Shown piece by piece: positions 54,457 through 62,589 of a DNA stretch of 64,000 bases. The notes beneath the pieces are model-generated. The model did no database searches, was not told where the DNA came from, and was given only the letters and a program-made list of their open reading frames with translations. The translations under genes and the position numbers were made by a program. Every line of letters begins with the position of its first letter. The stretch's first letter is position 1. Source of the DNA: Natronococcus pandeyae (lineage in GTDB: Archaea; Halobacteriota; Halobacteria; Halobacteriales; Natrialbaceae); the NCBI RefSeq assembly GCF_008122205.1, contig NZ_PHNJ01000003.1, positions 372,001 to 436,000 of the forward strand. The letters run 5' to 3'.

Positions 54457-55689
54457 ATGGCCGATTGGAAACGACGATCAGTACTCGCGGCAGGCGCAGC
54501 GCTTTCAACGAGCGGCATTCTCGCTTCGATCGGAGCCGCCGAGACGGGCTCCGACAACGGTCGAGTTTCGGTCGAGAAATCCGACGGCTGGTCCTCGCAC
54601 GGCGGAACGACCGGGAACACGCGATACGTCCCCTCGGAGAGCGGCTTTTCGAAGCCGGACACGATCGCCTGGCAGTACGACGAAACGGGCAACGTAACGG
54701 CCGTCGACGGGATGGTCTACCTTCAGACGGACGGAGAAGTACACGCCATCGATGCGAACGACGGATCCAACGTGTGGACGTCGACTAACGGCCACAACAA
54801 CAGGACGCCGGCGGTCGCTAACGGCACCGTCTACGTGACCGGAGAGCAGCTAACGGCGATCGACGCCGAGAGCGGAAGCGTCCGCTGGAGCGAAGCGTTC
54901 GGTAGCGATGCCTCGGTCTCGGCACCGCTCGTCACGTTCGAGACCGTCTACGCTGCCGTCGACGGTTCCCTTTACGCGTTCGACGCGACTGACGGCTCGC
55001 TTCGCTGGGAGCACGAATCCGTCACCGTGACGTCGCGGACCTTCGACGATGACGATCCGGTCGAAACGAACTACGTGTTCAACACGAGCGCCGAATCGAT
55101 CGCTGCGACGGAGGAGGCGGTCTGGGCGCTGCTCGACGAGCGACGAAGCGAAGCCGATATCGACGCAGACGCGATCGTTGCGATCGATCCGCTGTCGGGG
55201 GAGATCCAGTGGGCGGATCGCCTGGAGCCGGGGAACTTTACGAACAGTCTGACGGTAGCCGACGGCGCACTATACGTCAGCAACAAGACGGAGGAGGGCG
55301 TGACCGCACTCGAGTCCGACACCGGAGAAACGGTTGCCCACATTTCGGACGCGCTGATGACTGCCGCCAACAACGGGCAGGTCGTGACCCGCGGACGACA
55401 CTCTCTCAAGCTGACCGGTCCCGAGACGTCCTGGGAACGAAACGGGACGTACTCGTACGGACCGCCGACGATCGTCGGCGAAACGATCGTCATCGCCCAC
55501 AGTTTGCGGGGACCGTCGATGCCCGACGAACTCGTCGGAATCGATCTCGGCGACGGCAACGACGAGTGGCAATTCACGTTCGACGAGTCGCAGTGGATGG
55601 ACGGCTTCGATATCGAGTGCGTCGTCGACGACGGGATGCTGTACGTCAATCGGAAAGACGGATTGACCGCCCTCTGTTCCGCGCGCTAA
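54457..55689 (+). CDS. Tat-exported PQQ-like beta-propeller protein
   Basis: This 410-residue protein starts MADWKRRSVLAAGAALSTSG, a twin-arginine-like signal without a lipobox. Propeller blades follow, with repeated YLQTDGEVHAIDANDGSNVW, GTVYVTGEQLTAIDAESGSV and DGSLYAFDATDGSLRWEHE signatures. It is similar in kind to the lipoprotein at 29180 but lacks an anchor. A probable role is binding or presenting a ligand outside the cell; no catalytic motif is seen. Confidence 0.8.
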   Translation: MADWKRRSVLAAGAALSTSGILASIGAAETGSDNGRVSVEKSDGWSSHGGTTGNTRYVPSESGFSKPDTIAWQYDETGNVTAVDGMVYLQTDGEVHAIDANDGSNVWTSTNGHNNRTPAVANGTVYVTGEQLTAIDAESGSVRWSEAFGSDASVSAPLVTFETVYAAVDGSLYAFDATDGSLRWEHESVTVTSRTFDDDDPVETNYVFNTSAESIAATEEAVWALLDERRSEADIDADAIVAIDPLSGEIQWADRLEPGNFTNSLTVADGALYVSNKTEEGVTALESDTGETVAHISDALMTAANNGQVVTRGRHSLKLTGPETSWERNGTYSYGPPTIVGETIVIAHSLRGPSMPDELVGIDLGDGNDEWQFTFDESQWMDGFDIECVVDDGMLYVNRKDGLTALCSAR

Positions 55690-56053
55690 CCCGCCTCGAG
55701 TACCGTTCCCGAACGGTTCTCGCGCCGCCGGTTTGAGCTCTTTTACGAATTTCGGTCCGGAAAGTCTGAAATAGGCGTCCTGACGGCATAACTATCCTTT
55801 CAAAATGTCTCCGTTTCGAGCGTCGGCTGTCGGTTCTAACGTCGAGTCGGTTATCCCGTAATCCGAGCGATCAGCCCGACGGATCACTGCGACAGCCGAC
55901 GGCAGGCAGATCGTGACGAATCCGGAGACGAAATCGGTGAGCGATCATCTCCGATAGTACCCTATCCCGTGGATGACAGGAATTTCCACCGCTCAGATCG
56001 CTGCCTCGAGAACTGGAATCGATCAGACGCGAATTTCGCCCCCGTCGGACGCC
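55690..56053. other. Intergenic region
   Basis: No gene is supported in these 364 bp. A small palindrome ACCGTT-CCCG-AACGGT at 55702-55717, 13 bp after the propeller gene's stop, could end its transcript. The remainder carries no clear motif. Confidence 0.3.
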
Positions 56054-59000
56054 CTATCGTATTTCGACGTTATCGAGTTCCGGCTGCTCGCTCCCGCCGA
56101 GTGCGGGACGGTTTGGAACGTCGAGTACGCCGTCGCGGAGCGTAACGTCGGGTCGCCGTATCCGAACGCTCGGATGGTTGCTGGCCTCGCTTATATCGTG
56201 GATTTCGAAATCCTCGATGAGAACGCCCTGCAGATCCGTCTCGCTGGTGTACGTACAGCGAACGGTCGGTGCGCGAACCTCTGGGCCGCAGAATACGCGA
56301 AGGCCGCGAATGTGACCGCCATCGGCCCCGCTGTTAACCCGAACGATGTCGTTTCCGGCGTCGCTGCCGTCGATAGCAGTCCGCTCGGCGATAGGCTGGC
56401 CGCCGTTTAGCCAGAGGCCGGCACCTGGGTGCGCCTGGTTCGCTCCCTCGTCGAGGCGGATCCGACAATCGCGGGATTCGTCCGCCTCACCGAGTCGGAT
56501 ATTGCCGTTTCCGCAGTTGACCGCCATACTGTGCGTGACGATATTATCGCCGGGGCTGTTTCGCACGTAGAGGCCGTTGTCGACGAACTCTTCGACGTAG
56601 CACTGCGCCCAGATATTCAGGCCGTTATGTGGCGGGTCAGCGCTAATGCCGATCGAATGGCCGACGGACGACAGGGAGGAATCCTCGAGGTCACCGTCCG
56701 GGAGAGAGAGGTTGCGAACTATCGAGAGGAGCGCTTCGTCTCGCGTGTTGAGCATGCAGGTGTAGCGGTCGCCGCCCTCGGGGCCGTGTCGCCAGCGCTG
56801 GCCGACGAGTTCGACGTTATCGATCAGACAGCGATCGACGTGGGCGATGAGTAATCCGGCGTCTCGTTCGGGCTGGTCGTCGATATCGACGTCGAGATTC
56901 CGGAGCACAACGTGGCGGGGTGGGTTGGTGTTCCCCCACCTCCCGAACAGGAACGCGAGGTCGACGTCGTGGTCGCGGACCTGAAGTGTCGCTCGCGGGT
57001 CGCCGCTGATCTCGAAGTACTCGTGTGGTCCGTCGAGATCGAACTCTGTGTTCCAGGTGTAGGTCCCCGTCGGTAGAACGAACGCGTGGTTGGTCTCGTC
57101 CTGCGCCTCGAGGTACGCGAGAATCTCCGCTGATAAGTCGCCATCGGCGTCGATCGACGGGTGGTCGACGACGTTGACGATCGTAACGTCGGTAGGACGG
57201 GTCTCGAGCGCCGTTGTCAGTCCACGATTCGAACCGGCCGGCTGGATTCGGTCGATGCAGTATCGGTAGCTGCTCGATAACGCTGCACCGCTGAAGACGC
57301 CGTGCGTCGCGATCAGGGAGTCGCTCGCGATCGGGTAGTCGACCGCGGCTCGACCTCGAACGTAGCGCTGGCCGTCGGCGTCGCAGAGGATCCGGTAGGT
57401 CTCGTCGGCTTCGAGTTCGGCGTCGAGTTCGAACACGTCGCCGGCAGCGAGGTTCTCGAGCGACCGCTGATCGAGGACCGTTCCCGCGTCGTCGGTCAGG
57501 AAGGCCGTCGTGATCCCCTCGGTCGCCGCCGAGATCCGGCACTCCAGCCCGTCGACGGCTTCGGTCGCGTGAATCCGAACGCCGGACGGTTCGGTCAGAC
57601 TGCTCCAGGACTGCCCCTGCTCGTCGCTCCCGAGGTCGAGCAACGGTCCGTCGCTCGTTGCGTTCCCGATCCAGACCGGGTCGACGACGTCGGGTCTGAC
57701 CCAGTCGAAACAGTACCGGTAGCTGTTCGATAACTCCGTTCCGCTGAAGATACCGTGGGTCGCGGTCAGGGAATCGCTCTCGAGGGGATAGTCGACCGCG
57801 GCTCGACCCCGAACGTAGCGCTGGCCGTCGGCATCGCAGAGGATCCGGTAGGTCTCGTCGGCTACGAGTTCCGCGTCGAATTCGACGACATCGCCCGCCT
57901 CGAGGTCGTCGATCGACTGCTGGTCGAGGACGGCTCCCGAGTCGTCGGTCAGGTAGGCCGTCGTCACCCCATCGGTCTCCGTCGAGAGGCGACACTCCAG
58001 ACCGATGACGTCCTCGTTCGCCTCGAGGCGAACGCCGGACGGTTCGGTCAGGCTACTCCAGGATTGTCCCTGGTCGTCGCTCTCGAGACCGAGGGGGCTC
58101 CCCGCTCTTCCGACGTAATCGACGTCACCCTGACCGCTGGCGGTCGGTCTGATCCGATCGAAACAGTACCGGTAGCTGTTCGATAACTCCGTTCCGCTGA
58201 AGACGCCGTGCGTCGCCGTCAGGGAGTCGCTCTCGAGGGGGTAGTCGACCGGGGTTCGGCCCCGGGTGTAGCGTTGGCCGCGCGCCCCACAGAGAACTCG
58301 GTAGGCGGTGCCGGCTTCGAGCGCGGTGTCGAACGTAAACGCGTCGCCGGCCCCGAGCGCGGCGATCGTCTGCCGTTCCAGGACAACGCCGTCATCGGTA
58401 GTCAGATAGGCCGTCGTGATCCCGCTCGTTTCCGTCGAGAGGCGACACTCCAGACCGTCGGCGGCTTCGGTCGTCTCGAGGCGAACGCCGGACGGTTCGG
58501 TCAGGCTGCTCCAGGATTGCCCCTGCTCGTCGCTTCCGAGCGCGAGCGTGGCTCCGATCGGGATACTCGAATCGGCCGGCTGGATCCGGTCGATACAGTA
58601 GCGGTAGTTTTCCGTCCGTGCGCCGTCGCCGGCGAAGATCCCGTGCGTGGCTTCGAGAACGTCGCTCTCGAGGGGGTAGTCGACCGCGGCTCGACCCCGG
58701 GTGTAGCGCTGTCCGCCAGCGTCGCACACGACCCAGTAGGTCTCGCCAGCCTCGAGGGGGGTATCCAGTACGAACGTCTCGCCGGCCTCGAGGTCGTCGA
58801 TCGACTGCTGATCGATGACCGCTCCCGAATCGTCGGTCAGGTAAGCCGTCGTGAGACCCGCCGTCTCCGTCGAGACGCGACACTCGAGACCGGAGATCGT
58901 TTCCGTCGCGTTGAGGCGAACGCCGGATCGGTTACTCAGGCCGCTCCAGGATTGCGCCTCGCCGTCGCGCTCGAGATCGAGCACCGCTCCGATGTCGGAA

Positions 59001-59479
59001 GTCGTGGTGCCGGTTCGAATCCGGTCGATACAGTAGCGATAGGTATTCGAGCGCGAGCCACCGCCGGTAAAGATACCGTGTGTGACCGCGAGGGAATCGC
59101 TCTCGAGGGGGTAGTCGACCGCGGCTCGACCCCGAACGTACTCTCGCCCGTGGGCGTCACAGAGGATCCAGTAGTTCTCGTCGGCTTCGAGTCCGGTCTC
59201 GAACTCGAACGTATCGCCGGCCTCGAGCGAGGCGATCGTCTGTCGTTCCAGAACGGCTCCCGAGTCGTCGGTCAGGTAGGCCGTAACGACTCCTGTCGTC
59301 CGTGCAGAGAGACGACACTCCAGGGTATCGATAGCCGTCCTCGTCTCGAGTCTCACGCCCGAGCGATTGGTCTGGCCGAACTGGGCCTGTTCGTCGTTCT
59401 CGAGGGCCAGCGTGTTCCCGGTTCCGCCACTCGTTCGATCGTTGCTAACTCCCGTCTCGTTCTCTGATATCTGTCTCAT
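56054..59479 (-). CDS. Giant five-repeat protein with C-terminal beta-helix
   Basis: This 1141-residue protein starts MRQISENETGVSNDRTSGGT and has no recognisable signal peptide. Five tandem repeats of about 145 residues occupy roughly 25-755. Each has GVRL, GLECR-S, TTAYLTDDSGAV, LEAGETF, YWILCDA and YRYCIDRI-type elements; the two Cys per repeat could form disulfides. From about 770 a right-handed beta-helix domain follows (FVLPTGTYTWNTEFDLDGPH, GRWGNTNPPRHVVLRNLDVD, SIGISADPPHNGLNIWAQCY). It looks like an adhesin, tail-spike or surface polysaccharide-binding protein. Confidence 0.75.
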   Translation of the reverse strand: MRQISENETGVSNDRTSGGTGNTLALENDEQAQFGQTNRSGVRLETRTAIDTLECRLSARTTGVVTAYLTDDSGAVLERQTIASLEAGDTFEFETGLEADENYWILCDAHGREYVRGRAAVDYPLESDSLAVTHGIFTGGGSRSNTYRYCIDRIRTGTTTSDIGAVLDLERDGEAQSWSGLSNRSGVRLNATETISGLECRVSTETAGLTTAYLTDDSGAVIDQQSIDDLEAGETFVLDTPLEAGETYWVVCDAGGQRYTRGRAAVDYPLESDVLEATHGIFAGDGARTENYRYCIDRIQPADSSIPIGATLALGSDEQGQSWSSLTEPSGVRLETTEAADGLECRLSTETSGITTAYLTTDDGVVLERQTIAALGAGDAFTFDTALEAGTAYRVLCGARGQRYTRGRTPVDYPLESDSLTATHGVFSGTELSNSYRYCFDRIRPTASGQGDVDYVGRAGSPLGLESDDQGQSWSSLTEPSGVRLEANEDVIGLECRLSTETDGVTTAYLTDDSGAVLDQQSIDDLEAGDVVEFDAELVADETYRILCDADGQRYVRGRAAVDYPLESDSLTATHGIFSGTELSNSYRYCFDWVRPDVVDPVWIGNATSDGPLLDLGSDEQGQSWSSLTEPSGVRIHATEAVDGLECRISAATEGITTAFLTDDAGTVLDQRSLENLAAGDVFELDAELEADETYRILCDADGQRYVRGRAAVDYPIASDSLIATHGVFSGAALSSSYRYCIDRIQPAGSNRGLTTALETRPTDVTIVNVVDHPSIDADGDLSAEILAYLEAQDETNHAFVLPTGTYTWNTEFDLDGPHEYFEISGDPRATLQVRDHDVDLAFLFGRWGNTNPPRHVVLRNLDVDIDDQPERDAGLLIAHVDRCLIDNVELVGQRWRHGPEGGDRYTCMLNTRDEALLSIVRNLSLPDGDLEDSSLSSVGHSIGISADPPHNGLNIWAQCYVEEFVDNGLYVRNSPGDNIVTHSMAVNCGNGNIRLGEADESRDCRIRLDEGANQAHPGAGLWLNGGQPIAERTAIDGSDAGNDIVRVNSGADGGHIRGLRVFCGPEVRAPTVRCTYTSETDLQGVLIEDFEIHDISEASNHPSVRIRRPDVTLRDGVLDVPNRPALGGSEQPELDNVEIR

Positions 59480-59934
59480 TATTATCGGTTGCTCTCCGTA
59501 TTCGTGCTGAGTTGGTTGCTGAACCGCTCCGATTCTCGGTGTAATCTGTTCGCATCTTCAGGGTCGTGGGACTATATTCAACGGCGATACGTGCTAATTA
59601 TAAAGTACTGGGAACATGTGAGAGAGTAACCACGATCTGAAATTAGAGCGGGTCTCTTTCATCTGTGCAAATGACGGTAATCGAACCCGTTTCTGGCAAC
59701 AGTCAGAGAGATCTCGCACCACCCACTGCGTCGTGCCGTAGTACCCCGACCGGAGGACTCCACGTCGTCGGTCAGCGAATCAGAGTAAAAGGGTCCTCGC
59801 TGCCGATATCCCGTATTCTCTCACCATCCGCGTTGGCTACTCTCGGTCTGCCGGATCTGTTCTCCACAGGTAATATTAAAATCTCTAACTTATGTATTGA
59901 ACAGACTCATCAGCGGTAGGAACCAATTACACGC
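59480..59934. other. Non-coding region upstream of the giant repeat gene
   Basis: About 450 bp contain no convincing gene. The first 150 bp upstream of the start at 59479 contain AT-rich stretches that may hold the promoter. From 59670 onwards several short frames exist with no support. Confidence 0.3.
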
Positions 59935-60046
59935 ATGGATCGGAGAGGTTTTCACGAAGGCGGCTGGAGCATCGATGATCGGTGTTCTCGCTGGATGCAC
60001 GTCCCCGAGAGACGAATCTGATGAGAGTTCCAACGACGACCTATAG
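59935..60046 (+). pseudogene. Frameshifted lipoprotein signal-peptide relic
   Basis: The plus strand opens MDRRGF from the ATG at 59935. After an apparent one-base insertion in the TTTT at 59951-59954, it continues in the next frame as TKAAGASMIGVLAGCTSPRD and then ESDESSNDDL, followed by a stop. Together these read as a Tat-type lipoprotein signal with a lipobox LAGC. The mature protein is missing. It is therefore a degraded lipoprotein gene. Confidence 0.6.
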
Positions 60047-60080
60047 TACCAACTGAAACTGTTTGCACACCGACCGCACT

Positions 60081-60245
60081 GTCCGCGGTTCTCACTCACT
60101 TCGTTCGCTCACGGGTCGCGTTCGCTCCCCGTTCGCGGTCCGCGGTTCTCACTCACTTCGTTCGTTCCGAACCGCGCACGTTCCGAACCGCGCACGTTCC
60201 GAACCGCGCTCGCTCCGACCCGCGCTCCCGTCGTGCGGTCGGGTG
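60081..60245 (+). repeat. GC-rich direct and tandem repeats
   Basis: A 27-bp sequence (begins GTCCGCGGTTCTCACTCACT) occurs at 60081-60107 and again at 60138-60164. Immediately after, a 16-bp unit TTCCGAACCGCGCACG is repeated three times (60165-60212; the last copy is variant). The composition resembles the hairpin modules elsewhere in this window, but here the copies are mostly direct repeats. No protein is encoded. Confidence 0.8.
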
Positions 60246-60259
60246 CGCACTGACGTTCA

Positions 60260-60432
60260 GTGGCTACTATAGCGGATACCGATTCTCCCGACGGGGAGGA
60301 AGCGGGTGACGACGGTGCTGAAACCGATGACGATGAGAGCGCGCGGAAATTCGAGCGCGCGCTGTGGCTCGGCACGTCCTCGTCGAAGCCTACGCTATTC
60401 GACCTCTCCGCCCCCATCAGAGGGGGATGCAT
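60260..60432 (+). pseudogene. Acidic coding remnant
   Basis: A plus-strand frame starts MATIADTDSPDGEEAGDDGA, continues to ESARKFERALWLGTSSSKPT, and then degenerates into antisense of the polyferredoxin gene. The acidic haloarchaeal composition resembles a genuine N-terminal region, but the frame has no natural end. It may be a truncated gene or chance. No similarity can be claimed. Confidence 0.25.
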
Positions 60433-60449
60433 CCGACGAGTGCTTCGAT

Positions 60450-61859
60450 CTACAGAGATAACCCGTCGAGTCCCTCGTCGACCGTCCGGTCGTCGAGAAC
60501 GTTCTTGCGGTTGTCGACCTGGCCGACGTCGTCGTAGGCGACTGGTCCCGGAACCTGTTCGGCGTTCGGCCCCGGTTCGTTACCGATGTAGATCACGTTC
60601 GGATTGGTGTTGAACTCCTCGAGGAGTTTGAAGGTCGAATCCGCGCTCCCGTACTCGCCCTGGAGGAGTCGTTCCGCCTCCTCCTCGGTCAGTCCATCGT
60701 CGTCGTCTTCGTCCGCGGGTTCCTCCTCGCCCTCGAGGATCGCGATCGCCTCCTGGAGCTCCTCGTCGTCCGGATCGTGCTCCTGAGCGCGGGCGAGCGG
60801 GACGTTCTCGACGTACTGCTGTGGATCGCTGTCGGGATCGTTCATGTCGCCGAACTGGATCGCACCCGGTGGACAGGCGTCTTCACAGGCCGTTCTTCCG
60901 ACCATCTCCTCGCCCATCTGTCCGTCCTGGCGGGCCGGATCGAAGACGCACTTCTCCATGACGCCGCGCGGGCCGCGACCGCTGACCCAGCGATCGCGCT
61001 CGTCGTACATCATGTCCTCGCTGAGCTCCTCTGACGGGGCCTCGACCTCGGGATCCGACCACTGGAAGTAGTTGACGCCGTACGGACAGGCGACCTGGCA
61101 GTACCGACAGCCGATACAGACGTCGTAGTCGGTGAGCACGAGGCCGCCCTCCTCTCGCGTGTGTCGGGCCGTCGTCGGACACACCTTCTCGCAGGGGGCG
61201 TCCGTACAGTGTTGACATGGCCGGATGAGGTAGTTGAAGTCCCGCGTATCCTCGAAGTCGTCCGCCTCGGGCGACTCGACGGTGCCGTCCTCGTAGGCGA
61301 GGATGTACATCCAGTTCGCCCCTTCGTTCCAGTTGTGCTCCTGGTTGCAGGCGACGACGCAGGCGAGACAGCCGTCACAGACCTCGAGGTCGAGGGCCAT
61401 TCCCCATTGAGTCCCGTCTTCGTCCTCCTCCTCGTCTTCCTGGGCTGCGGCGACGTCGGGTTCCGGCTCGTCGCCGCCTTCAGCGGTCCCCCACGCGCCG
61501 AGACCGACGGCTGCGGCACCGGCGCCCATCTTCTTCATCGCGTCGCGTCGGGAGTCCTCGCCGTCGCCGAAGCGGGACATCGCCTGCTCGAGTCGCCCTT
61601 CCTCGCGGGCCCGCTCGACGCGCTCGACCATCGGGCGACTGTCCTCGCCGAACTCCTCGAGGACGTCCTCGTGGTACCGGTCGTAGAACTCCTCCTCCGA
61701 GAGTTCGCCCTTCGTGAGCCGCATGGCGTCCCGAGCCATCTCCATACCGAGGTCGGCATCGTACTCGGTCTCCTCGAGCATGGCCCTGTAGTCTTCTTCC
61801 GCACCCTCTCCCATCGGGTGGAAGAGGTCACTGTCGGGCTGCTCGTCGTCGGAACTCAT
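60450..61859 (-). CDS. Polyferredoxin (4Fe-4S dicluster type) with internal twin-arginine segment
   Basis: This 469-residue iron-sulfur subunit resembles NrfC/DmsB/ActB-type electron-transfer proteins. Four cysteine clusters are visible: CDGCLACVVAC, CQHCTDAPCEKVC, CIGCRYCQVAC and CVFD...CEDAC. A 100-residue acidic helical N-terminal domain precedes an internal SRRDAMKKMGAGAAAVGLGA (Arg104-Arg105), which looks like a Tat signal placed far from the N-terminus. It would pass electrons to a molybdoenzyme or quinol oxidoreductase, but no partner gene lies nearby. Confidence 0.85.
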   Translation of the reverse strand: MSSDDEQPDSDLFHPMGEGAEEDYRAMLEETEYDADLGMEMARDAMRLTKGELSEEEFYDRYHEDVLEEFGEDSRPMVERVERAREEGRLEQAMSRFGDGEDSRRDAMKKMGAGAAAVGLGAWGTAEGGDEPEPDVAAAQEDEEEDEDGTQWGMALDLEVCDGCLACVVACNQEHNWNEGANWMYILAYEDGTVESPEADDFEDTRDFNYLIRPCQHCTDAPCEKVCPTTARHTREEGGLVLTDYDVCIGCRYCQVACPYGVNYFQWSDPEVEAPSEELSEDMMYDERDRWVSGRGPRGVMEKCVFDPARQDGQMGEEMVGRTACEDACPPGAIQFGDMNDPDSDPQQYVENVPLARAQEHDPDDEELQEAIAILEGEEEPADEDDDDGLTEEEAERLLQGEYGSADSTFKLLEEFNTNPNVIYIGNEPGPNAEQVPGPVAYDDVGQVDNRKNVLDDRTVDEGLDGLSL

Positions 61860-62078
61860 CGAAGACGCTTACCCCCACCGCTTGACTGTTCATTTTCTCT
61901 AGTTGACATTGCCACGGTATAACACGCTGCCTACTCCTGCGTGGATAAAAATACAGCCTTGCAAATGACGGGATTCTCGATCGGGGAACGCGATTGCTGA
62001 CGGCTGGGTGACTGGATCGGACGTGAGCAGTGGCGAGAACGCGCAGGACACGCCGTTCGTCGGGTATAGTCGTTCGAA
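61860..62078. other. Intergenic region upstream of the polyferredoxin gene
   Basis: No gene is supported. The stretch lies between the polyferredoxin start and the tRNA-Ser 3'-end repeat array. The final bases TATAGTCGTTCGAAAAG resemble the junction sequence that recurs in the array and may be the relic of a further unit. Confidence 0.35.
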
Positions 62079-62377
62079 AAGCGCCGAGAGGGAGAGTTGA
62101 AGAATGCCCGAGAACCTACGCGAAGCGCAGAACCTCGGTCTAATTCAAATCACCCGTAGTCGTTTCCCGGCAACGGATCGACTCGCGCCGCTACGCGCCG
62201 CTCGTCAGAAATAAGTTGCCGTGAAAGCGCCGAGAGGGAGATTTGAACAACGCGAAGACGGTCATCCTCGCTTCGCTCGGATGCTGCGTCTTCTCTCGTT
62301 CAAATTCCCGTAGTCGTTTACAGCGACGGGATGACTCGCGCCGCTACGCGTCGCTCGTCGATTGTGGTCGCTGCAAA
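62079..62377 (-). repeat. Hairpin array carrying copies of the tRNA-Ser 3' end
   Basis: Two head-to-tail units, 62079-62225 (147 bp) and 62226-62377 (152 bp), lie downstream of tRNA-Ser. Each begins (plus strand) with a copy of the tRNA 3' end; the second is exact over the final 21 nt. Each carries a hairpin with perfectly complementary but different arms: CGGCAAC/GTTGCCG (62168 and 62215) and CAGCGAC/GTCGCTG (62321 and 62367). The second unit also has arms ATTTGAAC/GTTCAAAT around a GAAGACG/CGTCTTC stem, the same core as at tRNA-Leu. Confidence 0.9.
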
Positions 62378-62379
62378 AG

Positions 62380-62464
62380 CGCCGAGAGGGAGATTTGAAC
62401 TCCCGAGTCCGTGAGGACAGCAGATTTCGAATCTGCCGCCTTGGCCGGGCTAGGCTATCTCGGC
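62380..62464 (-). tRNA. tRNA-Ser (CGA)
   Basis: The minus strand folds as an 85-nt class II tRNA. The acceptor GCCGAGA pairs with TCTCGGC, with G as discriminator. The anticodon arm is GCAGA-TTCGAAA-TCTGC, so anticodon CGA (Ser UCG codons). The variable arm is long (TGTCCTCACGGACTC), and the T arm is GGGAGTTCAAATCTCCC. No CCA is encoded. Confidence 0.95.
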
Positions 62465-62589
62465 TCACTTCTACATACCGCGGTAACGTTTTTACCGGTT
62501 TCGATTCGATTCGCCGTCTGAGATTCGATCACGCACGAACCTGACAACCGAACGAAACACGTTTTACGCGAGGCTCCGACGACGACCCT

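Noticed and set aside
57302-58186. Plus-strand frames opposite the giant repeat protein
   Set aside because: They repeat with the same period as the minus-strand repeats, which is expected of shadows; they lack starts and domains.
62079-62464. Integrated genomic island bounded by tRNA-Ser att sites
   Set aside because: The tRNA-end copies are adjacent to the tRNA rather than enclosing cargo, and no integrase gene is seen in the window; the hairpin structure needs another explanation.
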